In this document: positions 32,101 through 39,900 of the stretch, one piece after another | Position numbering within the stretch: the first letter of the stretch is position 1 | Layout of the letters: every line of letters starts with the position of its first letter | Source: Chloroflexota bacterium | GTDB lineage: Bacteria; Chloroflexota; Anaerolineae; Anaerolineales; Anaerolineaceae | Assembly: GCA_029265085.1 (NCBI GenBank) | Contig: JAJUJY010000001.1 | Coordinates: 21,581 to 85,580, forward strand | Length of the DNA stretch: 64,000 nucleotides | Reading direction: 5' to 3' | The notes under the pieces: generated by a model | Databases searched by the model: none | The model's input: the letters and a program-made list of their open reading frames with translations, nothing else | Told to the model about the DNA's origin: nothing | Translations under genes and position numbers: made by a program

Positions 32101-33186
32101 CTAAATGTAGCCCGAAATGAGGGTAGCCGGGCGAAGATATTTATGTTCATATTTTTGGGCTGTGCCGTAATCCAGCATGATTTTGTCATCAAGCAGTTCC
32201 ATGACAGAACGCTCCATGTTCGGGTAGTTTTCCAACAACTCGGTTGTTTCAAGCAAGATAGCATCTGCGCCAGCACCGCTGCCAAACCCGGCAACCAACA
32301 CCTTTCGCCCCGCCGAACCTTCATCCAGAATATTGGCCATTGGCAAGAGGCAAGAAGCCGCGCCCAGGTCGCCAATCAATGGGGTTAAGATATGCGTCAA
32401 TACCGTTTCGCGCACATCCAATTTGAGCGGCTGCGAAATAATCATCGGCACAATAAAGCTGTTCTGATGAAGCGCACAGGCGTTTAGATCCTGCGGAGTA
32501 ATCCCAGTTTTCTGGAACAGCAATCGAACTGCAGCAGGAACATTATCACTGACGCCCCAGCTGGAGACATACCCGCCCATACCGCCGCCTACCTGGATAA
32601 AGCGGTCCCCTTCCACACGGAAATTATCCGATTGGTCCTGGGCATAAGATGCCGAATCGATCATACGGGCAATCACCTGCTCCTTACCAATGATCATTGC
32701 CACAGCAGCCGCCGAAGCGCCATACTCTGCCAGATGACCTGGGGCAATGTGGCGGTTGATGGTATCAGCCCCAATCGCCAGAGCATAGTCCACCATCCCG
32801 CTTTCCACCAGTGCTTGTGCCGCAATCATGGCAGATGTTCCTGATTTTCCGGCAAATTGCAGGTCAAATGAAATGATCGACTTGGATAATCCTAAAGCCT
32901 CAGCAATTACCGTCACTGACGCCTTCGTCTGGTACGGATTTGTGCCTGTGCCCAAAATCAGGGCACCAATTGCGTCCGGTGATATCGGCGCACGTTCTAA
33001 CGCCTGCGTGGCCGCATCAATGGCCAAAGTAATCGTATCCTGGTCAGGATAGAGAACTGCGCGTTCCTCATAACCCAACTTTTGGAGCAGCATTTTGTGC
33101 GTATTCTGCCAGACCTTGAGGATTTCATCCGCCGCAATCCGGCAGCGCGGAACCGCTACCCCATAACTGACAATACCAGAGTTCAT
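32101..33186 (-). CDS. KAS-III/HMG-CoA-synthase-like protein without catalytic Cys, PhlA-like subunit
   Basis: Protein of 361 residues from the ATG at 33186 (GAGGAA upstream); the frame extends 37 codons further without a ribosome site. It resembles archaeal HMG-CoA synthases (GIVSYGVAVPRCRI, ALAIGADTINR), but the position of the acyl-carrying Cys is Gly113, in QFAGKSGTSA instead of the FACKAGT expected. The codon is GGA at 32848-32850. A His near the expected place remains in LHQN. As I recall, PhlA of the diacetylphloroglucinol acyltransferase has the same FAGKSGT sequence and plays a structural role while PhlC is catalytic. The gene order with the next two genes is also phlA-phlC-phlB. True HMG-CoA synthase activity is unlikely. 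Confidence 0.88.
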   Translation of the reverse strand: MNSGIVSYGVAVPRCRIAADEILKVWQNTHKMLLQKLGYEERAVLYPDQDTITLAIDAATQALERAPISPDAIGALILGTGTNPYQTKASVTVIAEALGLSKSIISFDLQFAGKSGTSAMIAAQALVESGMVDYALAIGADTINRHIAPGHLAEYGASAAAVAMIIGKEQVIARMIDSASYAQDQSDNFRVEGDRFIQVGGGMGGYVSSWGVSDNVPAAVRLLFQKTGITPQDLNACALHQNSFIVPMIISQPLKLDVRETVLTHILTPLIGDLGAASCLLPMANILDEGSAGRKVLVAGFGSGAGADAILLETTELLENYPNMERSVMELLDDKIMLDYGTAQKYEHKYLRPATLISGYI

Positions 33187-33208
33187 ATCAATTCCTCGTG
33201 TGGATAAA

Positions 33209-34447
33209 TTAGGCTGAAGCCGATTCCGGTTGGGCTGCGGCAGCAGCCACTGCCTTGCGGTCCGCAAGGAAAGCAGCCAAAGCCATCCCAGCCGCAAAGG
33301 TCATAGCGACCGTTACCATATAGAAAGGTGCTTTAACTGTACTGGCACTATAAAGGACGCCAGCCAGTAACACACCCACTGCGCTTCCTAAGGAAGTGAT
33401 GCTTTGGAAAATACCCAAAACGGTGCCTTTAATTTCCGGAGCCGCATAGCGGCCAATCAAAGCTGTGCTGCTCGGGGTAAACAACATTGCTCCAACCCCA
33501 GCAACTGCCATGAACGGGTAAATTAAGGATGGATTGGGTAAAAAGGCCAGCGGACCAAAACCAATTGCCACCAGCAGCATACCCAAAAAGACCATCTTGG
33601 CCTGCCCAAACTTATCTCCCAACATGCCGCCTACGGGCTGCAACAATGAAATCACTGAATAGACGACCAATCCCATCATGGCTGTTCCAGGCTTTAGCCC
33701 AAATCCAAACACGCCTAAATCATCAATATTGGTCAAAACGGCAAGTTGGGCTACACCATAAAAAATGCCCATACCAAAGACCAATAAACTGGTCGTATTG
33801 AGCTTCTTTAAAGCAGCCAGGCCAAGACCAGACCCTTTTGCAGCCTGAGAAACTGGCTTTGGAGCCGCCTTATCCGCACGGCCTTGCAATGCGACAATCC
33901 CAATTGAAAAGATCGTGCCAACAATACAGGCAATCGAAAGGACTACAAAGGGGCGAGTTACATCATCCGGGGTCAGCAGCCGCGAAGCAATGGTTGGGCC
34001 AATTGCTGAACCTAAACCAAAGCCCAACCCGTACAATCCCATCGCCATGCCTTTCTTTCCGGCGGGAGCGCCATTCAACATGAATGCCTGCACGCCAATG
34101 TACAACGCACCGGTACAAAGCGCTAAAACTGCCCGGTAAATGTACAGCAAATAGTAATTTGAGGCAGAACTCCATAAGAAATAGAATAGCGCAAACACAA
34201 TAGAAGCGCTGACAAAGGTGCGGGTAGTACCCCAACGATCTGCCAGACGCCCGCCCACCAAGGGGCCAAACACAGCGAAGACATAGCCAACCGCCAGGAT
34301 TGTCCCGCTGATGGTTGGAGCCAGTACATCTGAAACGCCCAAAAAGCGCATATATGCATTATTTAACGGCGCAATGGCGACCGTAGCCGCACGAACAGCC
34401 GTCAATAAAATCACAACACCCAATGCCCGAAGCATAAACTTCTTCAT
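33209..34447 (-). CDS. MFS transporter
   Basis: Major facilitator protein of 412 residues with 12 predicted helices. The loop 2-3 motif is recognisable as GGRLADRWGTTRTF and its repeat as GGMLGDKFGQAKMV after helix 8. A polar central loop (GRADKAAPKPVSQAAKGSG) separates the halves, and an Ala-rich tail ends it. GGAGG precedes the ATG by seven bases. It lies 22 bases before the KAS-III-like gene. It could import the substrate or export the product of the acyltransferase module; the phl clusters of Pseudomonas also include an MFS gene, phlE. The direction of transport cannot be read. Confidence 0.9.
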   Translation of the reverse strand: MKKFMLRALGVVILLTAVRAATVAIAPLNNAYMRFLGVSDVLAPTISGTILAVGYVFAVFGPLVGGRLADRWGTTRTFVSASIVFALFYFLWSSASNYYLLYIYRAVLALCTGALYIGVQAFMLNGAPAGKKGMAMGLYGLGFGLGSAIGPTIASRLLTPDDVTRPFVVLSIACIVGTIFSIGIVALQGRADKAAPKPVSQAAKGSGLGLAALKKLNTTSLLVFGMGIFYGVAQLAVLTNIDDLGVFGFGLKPGTAMMGLVVYSVISLLQPVGGMLGDKFGQAKMVFLGMLLVAIGFGPLAFLPNPSLIYPFMAVAGVGAMLFTPSSTALIGRYAAPEIKGTVLGIFQSITSLGSAVGVLLAGVLYSASTVKAPFYMVTVAMTFAAGMALAAFLADRKAVAAAAAQPESASA

Positions 34448-34466
34448 ATCAATCCCTCCACCTGAC

Positions 34467-34913
34467 TTATCCCGCAGCGAAACGGGGGCGGAAAATTTCC
34501 CAATTCACCAGGGCAATTACCATGCCGATGGAGAACAGGATGAAATACATAGGTTCCATGCGGCCTAATGATGTAATCGCACGGGCGACGCTTTCGGCCG
34601 TCATAAATACCGCAGTAAAACTAACCACGCAGAATGCCAGCAGGATTTTTTGAATCAGGCTGGCCTTTACCGGAATCACCAATAACCAGATGAACAAACC
34701 GATTAGGATCGCTGTATGCACCAGAGTAAGCGGCATTTTTAATGGACTGCCGTCAAGCAGCGTATTGATCAAGAAAGCAGAACTGCCCCAAAGCGTGATC
34801 ACTAAGTGCCGCCACCAGCTCAAACGCAGGTTCAGCGCTTTCTCAAAGTACAACGTATTCCAAACATAAACCACAACGACACCAAACAACAATTCATGCG
34901 GTGCGGGTCCCAT
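34467..34913 (-). CDS. Small integral membrane protein of unknown function (acyltransferase operon)
   Basis: Protein of 148 residues from the ATG at 34913, with AGGAG seven bases upstream. Four or five hydrophobic segments cover most of it, with Trp- and Arg-rich loops (LRLSWWRHLV). I recognise no family. It sits between the SCP2 gene and the MFS gene, 19 bases from the latter. An accessory role with the transporter or in membrane handling of a hydrophobic substrate is possible but unsupported by any motif. Confidence 0.7.
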   Translation of the reverse strand: MGPAPHELLFGVVVVYVWNTLYFEKALNLRLSWWRHLVITLWGSSAFLINTLLDGSPLKMPLTLVHTAILIGLFIWLLVIPVKASLIQKILLAFCVVSFTAVFMTAESVARAITSLGRMEPMYFILFSIGMVIALVNWEIFRPRFAAG

Positions 34914-34935
34914 CGTACTGCTCCTGTCGATTGTC

Positions 34936-34994
34936 AAAAAAAAGGGGGGTGACCGTACTCAGCCAGGACAGGGGCTGCACTCCCTGCCCCGGCT
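34936..34994 (-). promoter_or_regulatory. Intra-operon hairpin and T tract, possible attenuator
   Basis: In the 108-base gap after the SCP2 gene, the minus strand can fold an imperfect hairpin (arms AGCC..GGGGC at 34961-34975 and GCCCCGGCT at 34986-34994), then CCCCCC, then eight T residues (34943-34936). The T tract is about 18 bases after the stem, so it is not a standard terminator. It may set a lower level for the downstream genes. Confidence 0.3.
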
Positions 34995-35021
34995 ATCCCT
35001 ATATGGAGTGAGGTAATTTAT

Positions 35022-35354
35022 CTACGCCTGCGGCTTTGGAATGTTCCAGATAGACATGAAGGCAATTCCTTCTGTCATCGGTCCAGAAAAGGTCATCTTC
35101 TTGGCGGTTACCAGATTCATGGCCTTATTTTTACCGGTGAAGACATCCACAAAATCGGTGTCCTGCATTTTTACCTTGATCTTGGCATCATCTTTGGGGC
35201 CTTCAAAAACAGCGATTTTTTGATCCTGAATCTCTAACCACCAGTGACCGCCAGCAGGCCCATCGATGACCAGTTCGATCACACGATTGTAGCGCTTTGC
35301 TTTTTCCGCCAAGAACATTTCAGGCAAACGAGCAATAATATCTTTGGGTTCCAT
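35022..35354 (-). CDS. SCP2 sterol-carrier domain protein
   Basis: Single-domain SCP2 protein of 110 residues. The middle strands (HWWLEIQDQKIAVFEGPKDDAKIKVKMQDTDFVDVFTGK) and the final MTFSGPMTEGIAFMSIW are the usual pattern. SCP2 domains bind acyl-CoAs, sterols or other lipids in a hydrophobic tunnel. In an operon with a thiolase, an SDR and a KAS-III-like protein it suggests a hydrophobic, CoA-linked or aromatic substrate. AGGAG lies before the ATG, and it starts 20 bases after the SDR gene. Confidence 0.88.
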   Translation of the reverse strand: MEPKDIIARLPEMFLAEKAKRYNRVIELVIDGPAGGHWWLEIQDQKIAVFEGPKDDAKIKVKMQDTDFVDVFTGKNKAMNLVTAKKMTFSGPMTEGIAFMSIWNIPKPQA

Positions 35355-35374
35355 TGTTTATCTCCTCTTAAATA

Positions 35375-36127
35375 TTAGCGAGTAGCGATCATGCCCCCGT
35401 CCACGACGAGGGTTTCACCATGGATATACCGGGCATCATCCGAGGCCAGGAATAAAATCGGCAGGGCAATATCATCAGGTTCGCCCATACGCTTCATCGG
35501 AATTTTTTCTTCAAACCAGGCACGGCGAGTCGCATCAGCAGAAATGCCGCGGGTCAGACCAGTCTTCACCATGCCTGGCGCGACCGCATTAACATTGATG
35601 CCGTATTCGGCCAGGTCAATCGCCATACCCTGAGTCAGCAGTTTTGCGCCGCCCTTCGAAGCGTTATAAGCAGACTGGCCAAATCCGGCAATGATGGACA
35701 TGATGCTGGTTACATTGATGATTTTTCCGTACATGTTATCAATCATGATCGGCACCACAGCTTTGGAGCAAAGGAAAATGCCCTTGATGTTTACCCCAAG
35801 CACACGGTCAAGCTCATCTTCCGTGGCGACAATGAACGGAGAAACCGGGTTGATCCCAGCATTATTGACCAAAATATGAATCGTACCAAAGGCATCCAGG
35901 GTTTGATCCACCAACGTCTCCACCTGGTCTGCATTGGAGACATCCACTTTGATGGCAATTGCCTTTCCACCCTCCGCGTTAATCTCTGCGGCAACCCGTT
36001 CCGCTCCTTCACCGTTCCAATCCGCCACGGTAACCGAAGCGCCTTCCCTGGCAAACAATTTGGCAGCTGCTTCACCGATACCAGAGCCGCCGCCGGTTAC
36101 AATTGCGACCTTATCCTTGAATCTCAT
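35375..36127 (-). CDS. Short-chain dehydrogenase/reductase
   Basis: Classical SDR of 250 residues. Cofactor motif TGGGSGIG (residues 11-18), NNAG (88-91), and the catalytic Ser141, Tyr154 and Lys158 (YNASK) are all present. Asp36 after the second strand favours NAD over NADP. It resembles FabG/3-hydroxyacyl and polyol dehydrogenases, which cannot be told apart by motif. It overlaps the upstream gene by four bases and starts a tight string with the SCP2 gene, so it probably interconverts a ketone and alcohol of the same substrate. Confidence 0.92.
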   Translation of the reverse strand: MRFKDKVAIVTGGGSGIGEAAAKLFAREGASVTVADWNGEGAERVAAEINAEGGKAIAIKVDVSNADQVETLVDQTLDAFGTIHILVNNAGINPVSPFIVATEDELDRVLGVNIKGIFLCSKAVVPIMIDNMYGKIINVTSIMSIIAGFGQSAYNASKGGAKLLTQGMAIDLAEYGINVNAVAPGMVKTGLTRGISADATRRAWFEEKIPMKRMGEPDDIALPILFLASDDARYIHGETLVVDGGMIATR

Positions 36128-37212
36128 TCTGTTTCCTCCGCAAAAATGATTTCGTTGGCTTCCATAAACCGGTCCATTTCATCACCGGCATAATAGACAC
36201 TCTGGAACAGGCAAGCATCTGCGCCATACGCCACAGATTGTTTTCGGGTGTATTCCGGGCGCATATCCGGCGGCGTAAAGAGCGCCGCATTTTTCTGCCC
36301 ATGCGACTCGCAGAATTCACAAATAGCCACACTCAGGTGTTCTACTGGATGGCCTAATATTTGCCCGGCTGTAAGGAAGTTGGAATATAACTGGCAGTTT
36401 TCCACACGGGAGAGCCGAGCTTTCAGAATTCCTTCACCGCTGATATCTGCATCCAAAGACCGTAATATTTGATCAGAGAACATTGCATAACGGCCAAGCT
36501 GGTATAGCTGATCTTGCTCCAGACCAAGTTTGCCAAAGGTATCTCGGAAAAATACCTGGGAAACTTTCCAGCCAAACTCTTCGCGGGTGTGAGCAATCAT
36601 TTCAGCCAGGCCATCCACCCCTACCTGGTTTATCATTTGCCCCGCAAGGACTGCCTGCCGGTTGAGGTTGAAGTTGTAATTTAACACGCCCCGTAAGGAA
36701 AGTGCCATCCATTCCTGCAAGAGTGCCAGGGAGAAATCCAGCTGCTGGACTGCCAGTTCGGTACGCTGGCTCAAATCCTGGTAGTGCTCCAACCAATCCG
36801 CTGGCATCCCCGTTTCCTCTGGACCATCAGCCGCAATTTCATCTACCAGGGCTGGGTCAAGATAGCCATAGCGTTTTAACAATTCCCTGGCATCAGACAA
36901 GAACAGCTCAAACAGCTCTCGGCTCACTTTTTCCAGATTTGCTTCATCCAATGTGCCAGTGAAATTTGCCCGCAGAGTCTGGTAACGTAGTGCCATCTCA
37001 CCCTGAACCGCACGGAAATACGGCACCCACATCGTCACACCAGGATAGATCGCTTCCGGATCAGAGAAATCTCCCTTTTGAATTTTGGCGAAATCTTCTT
37101 GAGCCTTCACAAGATTTCCAGCCGCTTTCTCCTCATTCGCCTTTTGCAAGCGCTGGTAGGCATCCTGAAAAACCGCTGACCATTTATGAGAATGAAATTC
37201 GTTGTAATTCAT
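36124..37212 (-). CDS. Protein of unknown function, acyltransferase operon
   Basis: Protein of 362 residues from the ATG at 37212 (AGGAGG six to seven bases upstream; an upstream in-frame start has none). It is soluble, mostly helical and rich in Glu, Leu and Phe. The N-terminal part (FQDAYQRLQKANEEKAAGN) may form a coiled coil. The C-terminus has closely spaced Cys residues (ICEFCES, then YGADACLFQ); that pattern loosely resembles the L-2-amino-thiazoline-4-carboxylate hydrolase family, but I would not assign it. It is translationally coupled to the SDR (ATGA overlap), so the two products probably act on the same compound. Confidence 0.75.
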   Translation of the reverse strand: MNYNEFHSHKWSAVFQDAYQRLQKANEEKAAGNLVKAQEDFAKIQKGDFSDPEAIYPGVTMWVPYFRAVQGEMALRYQTLRANFTGTLDEANLEKVSRELFELFLSDARELLKRYGYLDPALVDEIAADGPEETGMPADWLEHYQDLSQRTELAVQQLDFSLALLQEWMALSLRGVLNYNFNLNRQAVLAGQMINQVGVDGLAEMIAHTREEFGWKVSQVFFRDTFGKLGLEQDQLYQLGRYAMFSDQILRSLDADISGEGILKARLSRVENCQLYSNFLTAGQILGHPVEHLSVAICEFCESHGQKNAALFTPPDMRPEYTRKQSVAYGADACLFQSVYYAGDEMDRFMEANEIIFAEETE

Positions 37213-37240
37213 CCACAATCCTCCTGATTCAAATGAAAAT

Positions 37241-37867
37241 TTATCCTTTGACAACGTACAAAATCACCGTAATCAACATCCAAACCCACACAGCGCACCA
37301 AATGCGTTCAGTACGCGTTTTACAGCGAGCAAAAATCCAATAAAACAGGCCGGCAATACCCAAACCTGCCACAATCGCAAAAATTTTCTCCAGGGTCGTT
37401 AAGAACGGAACCATTTCAGCATAATGGCGGGGAACTTTTAGCAGCAGATGGGAACCCCAGTTCATATAAAATATCGCCACAAAGAACAGTGCTCCACCGC
37501 TCAAGATCTTGCGATAGATCAAAGTCAGCAAAGGTAAAAAAGCGATCAGGAAAAACCACAAACCGTCATAATTTTCAATAGAAATACCGCCTACCAAGGA
37601 AGCCATTTCGGAAGCGGTCCAGGTGAACATTCCCCCCAAAATACCGTACCATGCACGGCTGACCACTTTCAAACGGTCATCGGTTGCCCGCAAAAGCGAG
37701 AAAATGGCCAGGGCTAAACACAAAATCCCATATATTCCATACCCTCCAATTCCCAGCAGCTTAAACGGCTTGATTAACAAAATTAAGACCATCATCAACG
37801 CCAACAAAAAAACAACTGCTAGAGGCCCATCGACCCATTTGCTATTTTTGGGATTTGTCTCTTCCAT
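37241..37867 (-). CDS. Multi-pass membrane protein of unknown function, first gene of the operon
   Basis: Protein of 208 residues from the ATG at 37867 with AGGAGA six bases upstream. After about 14 polar residues come six or seven hydrophobic segments, for example AVVFLLALMMVLILLI and IFAIVAGLGIAGLFYWIFA. A short basic loop (RCKTRTERIW) precedes the last helix. No family recognised. It is the promoter-proximal gene of the leftward operon and lies 28 bases before the next gene. Confidence 0.7.
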   Translation of the reverse strand: MEETNPKNSKWVDGPLAVVFLLALMMVLILLIKPFKLLGIGGYGIYGILCLALAIFSLLRATDDRLKVVSRAWYGILGGMFTWTASEMASLVGGISIENYDGLWFFLIAFLPLLTLIYRKILSGGALFFVAIFYMNWGSHLLLKVPRHYAEMVPFLTTLEKIFAIVAGLGIAGLFYWIFARCKTRTERIWCAVWVWMLITVILYVVKG

Positions 37868-38312
37868 CTTGTCTCCTAGGTTGTCGCGAACAGGAACATC
37901 AACAGAACCGCTCAGAAGGATATGCTTCAAGCGTTTCCATTTACCGGAAATATATAATTTTGGAAAATATATTGGCTGACTATATTCTACAAAACAAGGG
38001 CAGTGAAGTCTGGTAAAAAACGCTCATCCGCATAGTAAAAAACATCTATGATTTCAGTAAAATTTCATCGTTTCGCATTTTCACTTAATAAGATGTATCC
38101 CAGTTTTTTTGCATCCTTCCAGTATCCAACCCGTTTCATAAAGTTTTCAATACAATTTCATATGAAATTTGACGGCAAATAAGATAAAATAAGTCATGGA
38201 ATAGACCGTATTTGCATCAAAAAATAACTAATTAATGGGTATTCCTTGCCACTCGGCTTTTATAGACAACTTTCGCACTGGTATTCAACCGTTCAATCAT
38301 AAGGAGCGCAAT
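37868..38312 (+). promoter_or_regulatory. Divergent intergenic region with a palindrome upstream of fumarase
   Basis: This 445-base AT-rich gap separates the acyltransferase operon (left) from the fumarase genes (right). It contains a perfect 16-bp palindrome, AATTTCATATGAAATT (38154-38169), just before a TTGACG, and an imperfect AT palindrome around 37950-37975 near the leftward start. I could not fix a confident -35/-10 pair in either direction. No gene or structured RNA was recognised. Confidence 0.4.
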
Positions 38313-39185
38313 ATGCCTGATTTGACGAAAGAAATTCTGGAATTGATCCGCCTGACCTCCACCAATTTACCAGACGAAATTGAGCGGAAACTTCGCGCCG
38401 CATTGGAAAAAGAGGAACCAGGTTCAGCTGCCCGCGGTGCGCTGGAAACGATCTTGAAAAACGTGGAAATGACCCGTAAAAATTCCACGCCAATCTGCCA
38501 GGATACCGGAACCCCGATCTTTTTTGTTCGCTACCCTGATGGATGGAGCCCGCGCGCTTTGCGGGAGCAAATCAAAGCCGCGGTTGCTGAAGCAACCAGC
38601 CTGACCTACTTGCGGCCAAATGCGGTTGATTCGCTCAATGGCAAAAATACCGGCAATAATTTGGGCGATCAGCACTTCCCCACCATTCATTTTGAAGATG
38701 TGGACGGCGATACCCTGACCATTGAGCTGATGCTGAAGGGGGGTGGCTGCGAAAATGTTGGCGCGCAATATTCGCTCCCCAATGATCGCCTGAAGGCTGG
38801 TCGAGACCTGGAAGGGGTCCGGCGAGCCGCTTTAGATGCAGTTCACCAGGCACAAGGCGAGGGCTGTGCACCGGGCTTTTTAGGAATTGCCATTGGCGGG
38901 GACCGCGGCACGTCCTATGTCGCTTCAAAAGAAGCATTATTGCGCAGTGTTGAGGATGTTAACCCGGACCCTGAACTGGCCGCATTGGAAAACCGGATTA
39001 CCGAGGAAGCCAACCAGCTAGGGATTGGTCCCATGGGATTTGGTGGTAAGGCAACGGTATTGGGCACCAAAATTACGGCAACTCACCGGCTGCCGGCCTC
39101 TTTCTTTGTGACGATTTCTTATATGTGTTGGGCTTACCGCCGCCGCAGCATGAAAGTAAAAAATGACGAGGTGACGTATGAATAA
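38313..39185 (+). CDS. Fumarate hydratase class I, alpha subunit
   Basis: Iron-sulfur hydro-lyase subunit of 290 residues from the ATG at 38313 (AAGGAG seven bases upstream). The three cluster ligands are Cys62 in TPICQDTG, Cys146 in GGGCENVG and Cys185 in GEGCAPGF, followed by GGDRGTSYVASKEALLR. This is the N-terminal half of class I fumarases, or the alpha subunit of L-tartrate dehydratase, which cannot be fully excluded. It works with the beta subunit encoded next, with which it overlaps by eight bases. The oxygen-sensitive cluster fits an anaerobe. Confidence 0.92.
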   Translation: MPDLTKEILELIRLTSTNLPDEIERKLRAALEKEEPGSAARGALETILKNVEMTRKNSTPICQDTGTPIFFVRYPDGWSPRALREQIKAAVAEATSLTYLRPNAVDSLNGKNTGNNLGDQHFPTIHFEDVDGDTLTIELMLKGGGCENVGAQYSLPNDRLKAGRDLEGVRRAALDAVHQAQGEGCAPGFLGIAIGGDRGTSYVASKEALLRSVEDVNPDPELAALENRITEEANQLGIGPMGFGGKATVLGTKITATHRLPASFFVTISYMCWAYRRRSMKVKNDEVTYE

Positions 39186-39798
39186 GCAGCTCACCTTCCC
39201 CATTTCGGATGAGGATATTAAATCATTGTATGTTGGTGATACGGTACAGCTTTCCGGCATCATGATCACCGGACGAGACGCAGTCCACAAATGGCTGTCC
39301 GATACCTTCATCAAAAAAACACGCCAGCCAGGCGAAGATGACCTCGCGGTGTATCAAGCCATCAAACCGATCTTAAATGGTGGGGCAATTTATCACTGCG
39401 GTCCAGTAGTCAGCGGGTTGGACAGTAAAAATTACCGATTTGTGGCTGCCGGACCAACCACCAGCATCCGCGAAGAACCCTACCAGGGAGATGTGATGCG
39501 CCATTTCAATCTTAAAGGCGTGATTGGCAAGGGAGGAATGGCCGCAAAAACTCTCAAAGCGTGCCAGGAAGTGCCCGGTGTGTATTTTCATGCCATCGGT
39601 GGAGCGGCGTCGTTTATCGCCGAATCGGTTCGAAAAGTCTTAGGGGTTTACAAATTGGAATTTGGTGTACCCGAAGCAATCTGGGTGATTGAAGTGAAGG
39701 ACTTCCCGGCTGTTGTAACAATGGATTCCCATGGAAAAAGCCTGCATGAATCAGTGCGAGACCAATCTCAGGCAGCCCTGGAAACCTTAATTTCCTGA
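39178..39798 (+). CDS. Fumarate hydratase class I, beta subunit
   Basis: Protein of 206 residues equal to the C-terminal half of class I fumarase. Landmarks are VQLSGIMITGRDAVHKWL, GGAIYHCGPVV, AAGPTTSIREEPYQGD and GGAASFIAESV. It binds the dicarboxylate together with the alpha subunit. The start overlaps the alpha stop, so the two are made in step. Tartrate dehydratase beta is the other possibility. Confidence 0.92.
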   Translation: MNKQLTFPISDEDIKSLYVGDTVQLSGIMITGRDAVHKWLSDTFIKKTRQPGEDDLAVYQAIKPILNGGAIYHCGPVVSGLDSKNYRFVAAGPTTSIREEPYQGDVMRHFNLKGVIGKGGMAAKTLKACQEVPGVYFHAIGGAASFIAESVRKVLGVYKLEFGVPEAIWVIEVKDFPAVVTMDSHGKSLHESVRDQSQAALETLIS

Positions 39799-39817
39799 CA
39801 ATTTCCGCCTGCAATAT

Positions 39818-39857
39818 AAAATGGAATCGGAAATTTTTCTCCGATTCCATTTTTTTT
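39818..39857 (+). terminator. Strong bidirectional terminator after fumarase
   Basis: Stem ATGGAATCGGA / TCCGATTCCAT, extended by three A-T pairs to 14 bp, with an 8-nt loop. A run of T residues (39851-39857 and before) follows on the plus strand, and TTTTATATT follows on the minus strand. It ends the fumarase transcript and also the leftward RCC1 gene, whose stop is at 39901. Confidence 0.92.
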
Positions 39858-39900
39858 ACGAACTGACGCAAAGCCGCGTTTTTGAATTTTTCAAGACAAT

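Noticed and set aside
32101..33186. Mevalonate-pathway HMG-CoA synthase
   Set aside because: The catalytic Cys is Gly, and the order and partners match PhlACB-like complexes.
32101..33297. Longer N-terminus for the KAS-III-like protein (37 extra codons)
   Set aside because: The extension is Trp/Arg/Leu-rich read-through of the upstream gene end, while GAGGAA sits just before the ATG at 33186, where family similarity begins.
37868..38312. A riboswitch or small RNA in the fumarase upstream region
   Set aside because: No conserved core or terminator-like fold was found, only AT-rich palindromes.
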